DNA from: Anaerolineae bacterium
GTDB lineage: Bacteria; Chloroflexota; Anaerolineae; Aggregatilineales; Phototrophicaceae
Length of the DNA: 34,846 nucleotides
Direction: 5' to 3'
Assembly: GCA_030950085.1 (NCBI GenBank)
Contig: JAUZRW010000236.1
Span: forward strand, 1 to 34,846
Position 1 is the first letter of the stretch. Each line of letters opens with the position of its first letter. A model generated the notes under the pieces. That model did not search any database. It was not told the DNA's origin and saw nothing but the letters and a program-made list of their open reading frames with translations. The translations under genes and the position numbers were made by a program. Positions 7,786 to 15,507 of this stretch are shown here, piece after piece.

Positions 7786-8634
7786 TTAATCCGCTTCTTG
7801 GGTCGAACCATATACCTGTTTTCCAGCCAAGATTTGGCGCAAACGGAACATATCGGTGCGCGAGGTCATATCGAGGCTCATAGGCGTGACTGCGACCACC
7901 TTATCGTGCATCAAGGCATAAACATCACTATCCGGTTCAGCATTGCTAGGGTCAGCCTTAAAATGATAACCGAGTTTTCCAGTTCCCTTAAGAGATGTTC
8001 GTTCGGGGCGCGTTGGCCAATAGACCCGTCGCCGACTCACCCGTGTCATGCGCCACTCAACATCTACAGAGGCTTGCCATGGCACATCAATTTTGAGGAC
8101 ATCGACATCATCTGGTAAGGTGTCATGATGAATCATAAATTCGCCAAATTTCCGTGTGAAGTGCGCCGCAGTGCTAAAATCTACGTCATCAGAATAAGAC
8201 AAGTGAAGGTCGAAGGGAGTTTGTTGGCTGACAGCCATTGCAGCGATACCGAAACTTGCGGCTTCTAATGCTGCACCAACAGTGCCAGAAATGGTCACAC
8301 CGTTACCGGTATTATCACCATAATTGATACCGGATACAACCAGCGATGGTTTACGATGACTGAGTTCTAAAATCCCATGTTGGACGGTCTGGGCAGGTGT
8401 CCCATCAGCAGCAAAGGCTCGGCAACGGGCAATCTCAAAAGGCAGTTTCCATTCATACAATTTGCCTTTGCTGAAACTTGGCATACTACGTGCCATACCA
8501 GATTGTTGTTCACGGGGGGCAACAACCAATAAATCGCCAAGACCCTCAAATGCCTTGACCACGGCCCACAATCCGGGTGAATCAATGCCATCATCATTTG
8601 TGAAGAGAATAAGGGGTCGTTCGTTATTTTCCAT
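7786..8634 (-). CDS. surE: 5'/3'-nucleotidase SurE
   Basis: 282 residues from the ATG at 8634. SurE dephosphorylates nucleoside 5'- and 3'-monophosphates using a divalent metal. The metal-binding signature FTNDDGIDSPG is near the N-terminus (Asp14, Asp15), followed by VVAPREQQSGM (Ser45) and SGINYGDNTG (Asn104), matching the Asp-Asp/Ser/Asn set of the family. TTG and ATG codons further upstream (8679, 8649) would add 5-15 residues not seen in SurE proteins, so 8634 is preferred. The Shine-Dalgarno for it is weak. It is slightly longer than the typical 250 residues. A near-perfect palindrome at 8661-8687 lies just before the start. Confidence 0.93.
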   Translation of the reverse strand: MENNERPLILFTNDDGIDSPGLWAVVKAFEGLGDLLVVAPREQQSGMARSMPSFSKGKLYEWKLPFEIARCRAFAADGTPAQTVQHGILELSHRKPSLVVSGINYGDNTGNGVTISGTVGAALEAASFGIAAMAVSQQTPFDLHLSYSDDVDFSTAAHFTRKFGEFMIHHDTLPDDVDVLKIDVPWQASVDVEWRMTRVSRRRVYWPTRPERTSLKGTGKLGYHFKADPSNAEPDSDVYALMHDKVVAVTPMSLDMTSRTDMFRLRQILAGKQVYGSTQEAD

Positions 8635-8660
8635 ATGTATTGCCCACATGAAGACAGATA

Positions 8661-8687
8661 AGTCCACTTTATATTTCAAGGTGGACT
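8661..8687. promoter_or_regulatory. 10-bp-arm palindrome upstream of surE (possible operator)
   Basis: AGTCCACTTT (8661-8670) and AAGGTGGACT (8678-8687) form an inverted repeat with one mismatch around the 7-bp spacer ATATTTC. The geometry suits a dimeric repressor. It lies between 27 and 53 bases upstream of the surE ATG. The 11-mer AGTCCACCTTG from the right arm recurs at 9300-9310, before the dehydrogenase gene. Confidence 0.4.
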
Positions 8688-8740
8688 ATTATCTTATGCT
8701 AGAAAAATTAACTTTACATTAATGCAACTGTAAATTGAGA

Positions 8741-9157
8741 TTATCCTCGTGTTGAGGATTGTTCTCGCCGGGCTTGTGCTTTAGCAAAGATTTTATAGGC
8801 GTTCGCGTCGTGGGCAACAAGATACAATTCATGGCGCGAACCGCCTGTCGTCGCATCATATAGACGTTTGAAGGTATTAAACGCAAAGCGCAGCAAGGGC
8901 GTAACACCGATGACGACAATCGTTCCCACATTGAGTGATGTGGTTTGGATGGCGTTTTGTGCATGGGTAAATAGGTGGCTTGGTAAGGATTTACTCGCAC
9001 GCATATCGACAATGACATCAATCATCGTAGTGGCTTGTTGGGTCAGTTTGCGGCTGTTTTGCAGTGCGCCATAATAATCATCCCATGTCCACTTAGCCAA
9101 AAATTGCCAGCGAATGATAGTTTTTTCTTCGTTATCCCAATTTACAGCAATCGGCAT
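8741..9157 (-). CDS. STAS/SpoIIAA-like small protein, paralog 1
   Basis: 138 residues from the ATG at 9157. This start has GGAG nine bases upstream; the alternatives at 9181 (GTG) and 9163 (ATG) are too far from or too close to that site. The sequence begins MPIAVNWDNEEKTIIRWQF, continues with a WTWDDYYGAL helix and MIDVIVDMRASKSLP, then GTIVVIGVTPLLRFAFNTF. This is the alternating beta/alpha pattern of the STAS/SEC14-like families common in Anaerolineae. A distant paralog lies at 14741-15118. Such domains often act as protein-protein switches, but no partner (anti-sigma factor or kinase) is visible here. Confidence 0.75.
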   Translation of the reverse strand: MPIAVNWDNEEKTIIRWQFLAKWTWDDYYGALQNSRKLTQQATTMIDVIVDMRASKSLPSHLFTHAQNAIQTTSLNVGTIVVIGVTPLLRFAFNTFKRLYDATTGGSRHELYLVAHDANAYKIFAKAQARREQSSTRG

Positions 9158-9383
9158 CAGCATGTTCTCCAATAATTTCACCCTACCTTACAGCTATTAT
9201 ATATTAAAATTGTAATTAAGATAGCAATTAAGGACGCAATTTTAGGGTAATCGCATATAAAACCTAAATGGGCGATACTATAAGGGGTGCTAAAAAGGCA
9301 GTCCACCTTGTTGCTACTGTTGTGGGTAATGGGTACAATCGCTGCGTATTGAGGACAATCTAACACACACGGAGCTATTGCCT

Positions 9384-10367
9384 ATGCCTGACTCAAAACC
9401 CCGTGTCTTTATCACACGTACTATTCCCGAAAAAGCACTTAAGATGATTGCGGCTGCATGTGAGGTCATCGTCTGGGATGCGGAAACGCCGCCACCACGC
9501 CCCAAATTGCTGGATGAATTGGCATTGGCGGATGGTGTCGTGTCAATGCTGACTGAGAAAATTGACCGCGAGGCTTTAGATGCTGCGCCCAAATTGCGAA
9601 TCATTAGCAATTACGCTGTCGGCTATGATAATGTCGATATCGAGGCGGCAAGCGAACGCGATATCCCTGTCGGAAACACCCCCGGCGTACTCACGGAAAC
9701 AACGGCAGACCAAGCCTTCATGCTCTTACTAGCGGCGGCGCGTCGTCTGCCGGAAAGCATCAAATACGTCAAAGAGGGTCAATGGCAAACATGGTTTCCC
9801 TTGCAGATGCTTGGACAAGAAGTATCGGGCGCGACACTCGGCATTATTGGCTTAGGGCGGATTGGCTATGCGATGACGAAACGGGCAAAAGGCTTTGGCA
9901 TGAAGTTTCTCTATCATGGGGGCAGCACTATAGAATATGTCGAACGTTCCGGCGCAAAAAAAGTCGATTTAGAGACACTGTTAACTCAAAGTGATTTTAT
10001 CAGCATCCATGCCCCTCTCAATGATGATACTCGTGGCATGATTGGCGCGGAAGAACTGAAATTGATGAAAAACACCGCTATTCTCATCAACACAGCACGC
10101 GGCGGCGTTATCCAAACTGATGCCTTGCTGCACGCCTTAAAAAATAACATCATTGCTAGTGCTGCATTGGATGTCACCGACCCTGAACCGCTACCCTCAG
10201 ACCACCCCTTATTGGCATTGGATAATTGTATTGTTGTACCACATTTGGGCAGTGCCACACATCAAACCCGTGAACGCATGGGAGAAATCGCGGCTGAGAA
10301 TCTGCTGCTTGGCTTACGCGGCGAACACTTGACGCATTGTGTTAATCCGCAGGTCTATCAAAACTGA
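9384..10367 (+). CDS. D-2-hydroxyacid dehydrogenase (glyoxylate/hydroxypyruvate reductase type)
   Basis: 327 residues from the ATG at 9384, which has GGAG nine bases upstream; a TTG at 9378 is too close to that site. It is an NAD(P)H-dependent reductase of 2-oxoacids. The Rossmann motif LGIIGLGRIGYAM (Gly at about 156-161) sits in the middle. The catalytic Arg (NTARGG, about 239), Glu (DVTDPEP, about 268) and His (VPHLGSAT, about 287) are all present. The N-terminal PRVFITRTIPEKAL and SNYAVGYDNVDIEAA favour the GyaR/GRHPR branch, which acts on glyoxylate or hydroxypyruvate; exact substrate is inference. A second, divergent member is at 29660-30673. It converges with the Uma2 gene with a one-base gap. 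Confidence 0.93.
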   Translation: MPDSKPRVFITRTIPEKALKMIAAACEVIVWDAETPPPRPKLLDELALADGVVSMLTEKIDREALDAAPKLRIISNYAVGYDNVDIEAASERDIPVGNTPGVLTETTADQAFMLLLAAARRLPESIKYVKEGQWQTWFPLQMLGQEVSGATLGIIGLGRIGYAMTKRAKGFGMKFLYHGGSTIEYVERSGAKKVDLETLLTQSDFISIHAPLNDDTRGMIGAEELKLMKNTAILINTARGGVIQTDALLHALKNNIIASAALDVTDPEPLPSDHPLLALDNCIVVPHLGSATHQTRERMGEIAAENLLLGLRGEHLTHCVNPQVYQN

Positions 10368-10368
10368 A

Positions 10369-10926
10369 TTATTCTTCTTCATCAGGGAAAATATCTGCAA
10401 CAGCGAGTGTGAAATCAGGCAAAACACGACCACCATTTAACATGTCATCTGTGGTGAGGACTTGTACGGCTTGTCGCGGCGCATGGATTTGAATTTCTTT
10501 CGTATCAGGATAAACCACCCAGACCACTGTTCCCGCAGCGAGATAATTACTAATTTTAATCGTCAATTTCTGTTTTCTATCACTAGGGGAAACCACTTCG
10601 ACAGCTAAATCAGGCGGGTTGGGATTGTAGCCTTGGCGTGCCAATTTAGGCTGTTTGACGTTTGAGATAAATGCCACATCCGGCGCATAACGCTCACCCT
10701 GTACTTGATAACCACCTGCTTCACCTGTGACATGCCCTAATTTATGCTTACGAACAAATGTCAATAATGCTCCTGCAATTAGGATAGAAATTTCAGATGT
10801 ATAAGGATTTGATGGCACTTCAATTATCTCCCCCCCGATAAATTCAAACAATCTATCCTCATTTTCAGGAAGGTTGGCGAAATTTTCAAATTCTTCAACT
10901 GTCACACGTCGAATATTGATAGTCAT
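10369..10926 (-). CDS. Uma2-family putative restriction-endonuclease-like protein
   Basis: 185 residues, the standard length of the Uma2 family (PD-(D/E)XK nuclease fold), which is expanded in Cyanobacteria and Chloroflexota. The family's landmarks are in order: RLFEFIGGEIIEVPS, GHVTGEAGGYQV, the catalytic Asp in YAPDVAFIS, and Glu in DLAVEVVSPSD, followed by KISNYLAAGTVVWVVYP. The active-site residues are intact. The biological role of the family is unknown, though mobile or defence roles have been suggested. The start ATG has AGAGGG upstream. Confidence 0.9.
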   Translation of the reverse strand: MTINIRRVTVEEFENFANLPENEDRLFEFIGGEIIEVPSNPYTSEISILIAGALLTFVRKHKLGHVTGEAGGYQVQGERYAPDVAFISNVKQPKLARQGYNPNPPDLAVEVVSPSDRKQKLTIKISNYLAAGTVVWVVYPDTKEIQIHAPRQAVQVLTTDDMLNGGRVLPDFTLAVADIFPDEEE

Positions 10927-10962
10927 ATGAACCCTCTAGTCTGCTATAATTCTATTGTAGCA

Positions 10963-12555
10963 CTAAATCCGACAGGGGCGCGTGAATAGCTCCCAATTGA
11001 GACCAATAATTTGGTCAGCGATGGCAACGCGCAAGACACCATCTGCCCCTAAGTCATGCCATTGATGAGCCTCGTCATTGCCCCATATTTGTATCTGATT
11101 GCAAAAACGCCCATCCTCAGTTATCACAGCGATATTGCCTGCATTGCTGGTCAACAAAATTAGATTATCAACAAAATCTAGTTCCACTAAGCCCGATACA
11201 AGCGGCACTGCCGAACGCCATATTGCTTGGCGGTTGAAATCATATGCCTGCAAGGTCACACCATCAAAAAGCAGCAATTGATGCGGCATGTTGAGCAGGG
11301 CGCTACTGTTGCTACCGCGTGGGGCATCTTCAATGTATAGTGACCACTCGCCGCTATTATCAATCTGCCATAATCCGCCCAGTGTGTAGGCTAAGAGTGT
11401 GCCGTCGGGTGCAGACGCAAAACTCGCCATTGCCCGTAGTGGGTTACGCTCAATGACTGTGCTATCGCTACTGAGATATAGTAATTCATTGTCCACACTG
11501 ATTAGAGCAATTTCATCGCGTGTCGTGACATATGCCCGTCTAAATGCAGGGATATCACCGACTTTCCAGATGATTTCACGGCGATTCGCGCTCACAGCAA
11601 GCAATCCACTATCAGACGGGTAAATCGCTGTATCATTTGTGCCATTGATGAAAATCGCTGCGCCTGTCAGTTGGGCTTCGATTTGCCATGACTCACCTAA
11701 GCCACCTGTTTCGACATTGACAAGTTGCATCGTGCCATCGGCATAAGTCAATAACGAATTTCCTTGCCAGCCCTCAATAGCGACTGCTGCACTATCCAAA
11801 CGCGCACGCCATAACACCCGTCCGTCATTTGTCGCACGCCGTAGAGTCATGCCATCACCACTGAGGTACAAGACACTGTTATCATTCAGAACGAGAAGTG
11901 GTGCGCGAGGGTTTCGTTCATCAGCCGAGGTTTCTGTGCCGATTGTGGTATGAAAAATGTGGGTCGGATGTAACCACGCTTGCTGATTACGAATAAATTT
12001 ACTTGGATTGCGATAATCTTCTGTATAAGGTATTTCACGGGTATAACCGGGACCCGGTTCTGTGCCATTGATGCCATTCGCACGGCGGATTTCAAAATGT
12101 ATATGGGGGGCAGGACGCGCATCACCGACTGAACCAATAATATCACCGATTGCTACACACGATAAGCGAGTTGGGAAAGGGTATTGTTCGGTATCTTGCA
12201 TGTGTCCGTACTGCGAATAATATAAACTGCCATCGGAAAATGTATGTTCAATGATGACCACGCCGCCATCACGCCCCCAACCTTGTGCAAAAGAATAAAC
12301 CACTCTGCCGCGTGCGACGGCTCTCACGGGTTGCCCGAAGCTATTGCCACGCCCACCATACCAATCTTCGCCTGTATGGAAACGCCCCTGATGACGCGGA
12401 CTAGCAGCCGCATAATCTTGTGCCAGTGTAAAACCGTCAGGATTCACCGGATAATCAATCGCATTGACCACGCCACACGTCGTTTGTGCCTGTAAAGGTA
12501 GCCCAAAAACCGCGCTCATCAGGAGTAGCAGTAATCGTATTCGCAAGTGTCGCAT
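10963..12555 (-). CDS. Secreted M23 metallopeptidase with C-terminal beta-propeller
   Basis: 530 residues. A signal peptide (1-23, cleavage after LQA) leads to an M23/LytM domain at about 40-160. The zinc ligands are His60 and Asp64 (HTGED), and His151/His153 (PHIHFEI); His118 (YGHMQ) is the additional catalytic His. M23 enzymes cut peptidoglycan cross-links or act as adaptors; this one has a full catalytic set. Residues about 200-530 form short repeats of the pattern LYLSGDGMTLRRATNDGRVLW, typical of a PQQ/quinoprotein-like propeller. The protein is presumably exported and may act at the cell surface. The ATG has AAGGA about 12 bases upstream. Confidence 0.88.
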   Translation of the reverse strand: MRHLRIRLLLLLMSAVFGLPLQAQTTCGVVNAIDYPVNPDGFTLAQDYAAASPRHQGRFHTGEDWYGGRGNSFGQPVRAVARGRVVYSFAQGWGRDGGVVIIEHTFSDGSLYYSQYGHMQDTEQYPFPTRLSCVAIGDIIGSVGDARPAPHIHFEIRRANGINGTEPGPGYTREIPYTEDYRNPSKFIRNQQAWLHPTHIFHTTIGTETSADERNPRAPLLVLNDNSVLYLSGDGMTLRRATNDGRVLWRARLDSAAVAIEGWQGNSLLTYADGTMQLVNVETGGLGESWQIEAQLTGAAIFINGTNDTAIYPSDSGLLAVSANRREIIWKVGDIPAFRRAYVTTRDEIALISVDNELLYLSSDSTVIERNPLRAMASFASAPDGTLLAYTLGGLWQIDNSGEWSLYIEDAPRGSNSSALLNMPHQLLLFDGVTLQAYDFNRQAIWRSAVPLVSGLVELDFVDNLILLTSNAGNIAVITEDGRFCNQIQIWGNDEAHQWHDLGADGVLRVAIADQIIGLNWELFTRPCRI

Positions 12556-12640
12556 CAGAAAACAACATCCTTAAGCAAAAATGTCATATAATAGGGATTA
12601 TAGGAAACTATAGCACATCAAAACATAAAGGAGAGGGACT

Positions 12641-13513
12641 GTGTTTGGTAGTTTTTCACGAAGTTGGCAACTTGTTAAGGCAAGTTGGGCTGTTCTGAAA
12701 GCAGATAAGGAATTGATTCTATTCCCAATCATTTCGTCGATTACCTTGGTGATAGTCAGTATCATCATGTTCATTCCATCGGCGATTATCGCTTTTTCGC
12801 TTGATGTCGCTGGATTAGGTGAAGGTGGCGCAGGTATTCTCGGCTACATTGGCTTATTCATTTCGTACTTTGTCTCGTACACCATCATCATTTACTTCAA
12901 TACGGGACTCATCGGCGCGGCTATGATTCGGCTTGATGGTGGCGACCCAACATTGAGCGATGGTTTTCGGATTGCCAATGAACGCATTAGCAAGATTCTC
13001 GCTTATGCCGCCATCAGCGCGACAGTCGGTGTGATTCTACGTATTATTGAAGAACGGGCGGGTTTCATTGGGGATATTATTGCGAGTATCATCGGTTTCG
13101 CATGGAATTTAGCCACTTTCTTAGTGATTCCAGTGCTGGTATCAACTGATATGGGACCCATTGAAGCGGTAAAACATAGTGGAAGTTTGCTCAAGAAAAC
13201 ATGGGGCGAACAAATCACAGGTAATTTCAGTATTGGTGGGATTTTCTTTTTGTTCTATCTGTTGGTGATTGTTGTGGGCGGACTTTTAGCATTTGCTATT
13301 GGTTCCATGACAGGTTCTGCTGCTTTAGTCGGCATAGTCATTGTTCTGATTGTGGCGGCGGTTTTGGTACTAGCCACGATACAAGGTGCGCTCAGTGGTA
13401 TTTATCAAGCAGCACTCTATCGTTATGCAGCATTAGGGGTTGCGCCGGATAACTTCGACATCGAAACCATTGAAGGTGCTTTTAAGCCAAAACGCAAACG
13501 GGGTATGTTTTAA
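12641..13513 (+). CDS. DUF6159-family integral membrane protein
   Basis: 290 residues starting from GTG with AAAGGAG seven bases upstream. The opening MFGSFSRSWQLVKASWAVLK then DKELILFPIIS is the hallmark of DUF6159. About six hydrophobic segments follow, with a conserved-looking cytoplasmic segment MGPIEAVKHSGSLLKKTWGE and a basic C-terminal tail (KPKRKRGMF). No biochemical function is known for the family. A TATAAT at 12587-12592 may be its -10 element, although no clear -35 box is visible. Confidence 0.9.
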   Translation: MFGSFSRSWQLVKASWAVLKADKELILFPIISSITLVIVSIIMFIPSAIIAFSLDVAGLGEGGAGILGYIGLFISYFVSYTIIIYFNTGLIGAAMIRLDGGDPTLSDGFRIANERISKILAYAAISATVGVILRIIEERAGFIGDIIASIIGFAWNLATFLVIPVLVSTDMGPIEAVKHSGSLLKKTWGEQITGNFSIGGIFFLFYLLVIVVGGLLAFAIGSMTGSAALVGIVIVLIVAAVLVLATIQGALSGIYQAALYRYAALGVAPDNFDIETIEGAFKPKRKRGMF

Positions 13514-13539
13514 GATAGCATGTTGATTGGGATTGGCAG

Positions 13540-13776
13540 ATGTGGCGCGAACTCATCACTTCATTAGCAGAAGATAGCGACTACACATATGAATTCGCGC
13601 CCCCTGCGACATACTTCCAATTAGACCGTCTGGAGCAAATTTTCGCGGCAAGTTTGCCAGATGCACTGCGGAAATTACTACTCGAAAGTAATGGTGTGCG
13701 CCAGATTTTGCATTACAAAGGTGAGCATGTTCCGATTGGGCAAATTATCTGGGATGCAGAAACGATTATCTGGTGA
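13540..13776 (+). pseudogene. Truncated SMI1/KNR4-like protein
   Basis: A 78-residue ORF covering only the N-terminal half of an SMI1/KNR4 (SUKH) domain: FQLDRLEQIFAASLPDALRK, LLLESNGV, then GQIIWDAETIIW. SUKH proteins are usually 130-200 residues and serve as immunity proteins or regulators. The ORF stops at a TGA exactly where the family continues with a Glu/Asn-rich helix. In the same frame beyond the stop, LNMRT is readable, as expected of the family, before homology disappears. The likely explanation is a nonsense mutation plus loss of the 3' half. No toxin gene is adjacent. Confidence 0.55.
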
Positions 13777-13867
13777 ATTGGATATTTGAACATGCGAACC
13801 CTGTATGGTCGCCCGTTCGGGAGCGCACATAGGCAGTACCAAAATTAGGATTAGTGCGTAATGTGAG

Positions 13868-14296
13868 TTAGTCGTCGCGTGTGTCGTTTTGAAGCCAATC
13901 CCCCACGACTTTTTGATAGCTTGTGTAGTGACTAGCACGCTGCATCGTTGTTCGGTCATAAAATGCTTGTGCATCATCCGTCCACAAATAAACATGCTGA
14001 CCTTGTAATTGTTCAAAAACGAGTTTTAACATCTGTCATGCGATGCCTTGTTTGCGATACGGTGAATATGTCCACACATCGACAATATAAGCATTGCAAA
14101 CACCATCAGATAGAGCGCGAACCGTGCCTATCACATGACCATCAGCATAGGCAATACAAACTGTATGAGTGTTCTCAAACGAGATTTTGTACTGCTTGAG
14201 TGTGCGTCCATTATCGAAGTCATCTTCAAGTAGGCGTTCCTTCATTTCTTGATAATCTATGCCTTCAATACCGATGCGATAGGTGATATTTGCCAA
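13868..14296 (-). pseudogene. GNAT acetyltransferase interrupted by an in-frame TGA
   Basis: From a TTG start at 14296 (AAAGGG seven bases upstream) the frame reads 86 codons of a GNAT N-acetyltransferase, ending in VWTYSPYRKQGIA, then a TGA at 14038-14036. The same frame continues after the TGA as QMLKLVFEQLQG, HVYLWTDDAQAFYDRTTMQR and a further 25 residues to a TAA at 13868-13870. This is the normal second half of a GNAT fold: the acetyl-CoA helix, then beta-6/7 with the W-T-x-x-x-A-x-x-F-Y motif. Only one codon separates an intact 142-residue enzyme from this form. Position 87 would normally be Arg, Ser or similar in R/Q-x-x-G-x-x. Confidence 0.8.
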
Positions 14297-14310
14297 AGTG
14301 CTGCCCTTTC

Positions 14311-14400
14311 TTGTTTAACAAACTATCTACAGTGATGCTCTAACGCCTGTCTCACTTTGTCATTTTGTGTGAGGCGCGGTAAAACCCCGAAAGGGGCTTG
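14311..14400 (+). repeat. Family A dispersed repeat, copy 2
   Basis: A near-identical copy of 255-345 with a perfect ACCCCGAAAGGGG second hairpin followed by CTTGTTT. It begins within 15 bp of the start codon of the broken acetyltransferase, on the opposite strand, so it sits where that gene's promoter should be. Confidence 0.85.
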
Positions 14401-14490
14401 TTTGGTTAAGAACTGCCAAAAACGTATGAGCTTTGATACCCCTAATTTTCATTCACCTATCCATGATATAGCGCGTGGCAGACACAATAG

Positions 14491-14580
14491 TACTCGACCA
14501 AAAAAGTTTTTATGTAGGGGCGCAATGCATTGCGCCCGAAAAACACCAATCTAATCAACAAGAATTAAATTGGTCAAGTA
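14491..14580 (+). repeat. Family B MITE-like repeat, copy 2 (complete)
   Basis: A 90-bp element with ends TACTCGACCAA and TTGGTCAAGTA, which are inverted repeats with one mismatch over 11 bp. The core is the perfect 20-bp palindrome GGGCGCAATGCATTGCGCCC. AATAGTA occurs at both edges (14486-14492 and 14580-14586), a possible target duplication or conserved element end. Together with copy A2, the family C motif TTCACCTATCCATGA (14452-14466) and a further palindrome at 14621, it fills the gene-free stretch 14401-14740. Confidence 0.85.
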
Positions 14581-14620
14581 ATAGTAACCTTGGGTAAGTT
14601 TTTAGAATTCCGTCGTAAGA

Positions 14621-14636
14621 GCATAGCGCGCTATGC
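14621..14636. repeat. 16-bp perfect palindrome
   Basis: GCATAGCGCGCTATGC is a perfect palindrome followed by CCCTACAAAA. On the minus strand it reads GTAGGGGCATAGCGCGC..., structurally parallel to the family B core GTAGGGGCGCAATGCATTGC. It may be a diverged relative of that core, 40 bp from a complete copy. Confidence 0.5.
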
Positions 14637-14740
14637 CCCTACAAAACCGAGATTTTATTTCCAATTACTTTCCAGACTCTACATTAAACATCATGACAAC
14701 ACGAAATTCTGATAAATCGGCAAGTGCGTGTCGGCAGTGA

Positions 14741-15118
14741 CTAATCAACAGGTAAACCGCTATCCATGCCAATAATTGACATGGCAGCTTGCAAGTCATT
14801 CAACACCAGATAACTTTGCCCGTGCATATTCATAGCCGCATCAACCAGCACATTTAGGAAGTGGTTGTCTGACAAGTAAATGACCCAGCCGATATTCTGT
14901 TCGCGTGTCCAATGCACAGCATGTTTGAAGTCCCGTACACTATGAGGATGTTCACGAGTTTCCAGCATATCTGTAATGAGGTGAAATGTTCCCGGTGCCT
15001 CGCGTGAATACATTAAGATTTTTTCGTTGATTTCAGCGAACTCGTCCATCGTGACACATTCTCCAGTTTGGACAAGTAAAACATGACCTTCGTTGAGTAA
15101 TCGCATTTGGTAGGGCAT
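14741..15118 (-). CDS. STAS/SpoIIAA-like small protein, paralog 2
   Basis: 125 residues from the ATG at 15118, which has AGGA seven bases upstream; the longer frame upstream (to 15277) is Lys/Asn-rich and unlike the family. MPYQMRLLNEGHVLLVQTGE begins a beta-rich N-terminus. The body has TFHLITDMLETREHPHSVRD, then NIGWVIYLSDNHFLNVLVDA, the same beta-Asp-Met-helix-beta-helix order as the 8741-9157 protein (VDMRASKSLP..., GTIVVIGVTPLLRFAFNTF). The similarity is distant and inferred by eye. No operon partner is evident; 390 bp separate it from the next rightward gene. Confidence 0.7.
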   Translation of the reverse strand: MPYQMRLLNEGHVLLVQTGECVTMDEFAEINEKILMYSREAPGTFHLITDMLETREHPHSVRDFKHAVHWTREQNIGWVIYLSDNHFLNVLVDAAMNMHGQSYLVLNDLQAAMSIIGMDSGLPVD

Positions 15119-15507
15119 CGAAATATCCTGCATGGCTATCTTGCATTGAGAATACATTGATTTGCAATGTAAAATCAATTCTTTTTTACAATTTTTTCTT
15201 TTTCTCTCATTCTTATCGTCGCCAACACGTCTTACGCCCTGATTGCGATTCTGTAAATATTTCGTGAAATCTCCCATATCCCCAATAATTGGGGGAATCT
15301 ACAACTGTGAATAAATTTATGATGAAAGCTGATATAAAAATATGCTGTCGGATGGATGTTGCAGTGTATAATGAAGATATCTTGCAGATGCCTTCCCGAC
15401 TGAAATTATAGTGGAGCATTCAATTATGAGTGATAAAATCAAGAATTTTTCCCAAAAACCCCATAAACAATCCGCCTCTACTTGTCGTAACTAAGAGGAG
15501 CTACCTC

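Noticed and set aside
13678-14016. 112-codon leftward open frame
   Set aside because: It overlaps the true frame of the broken acetyltransferase in another frame and shows no family features.
13540-14296. Recoding of TGA as a sense codon, suggested by two genes with in-frame TGA
   Set aside because: Other intact genes (for example the dehydrogenase ending at 10367) use TGA as a proper stop, and the SMI1-like gene loses homology after its TGA. Local decay explains it better.
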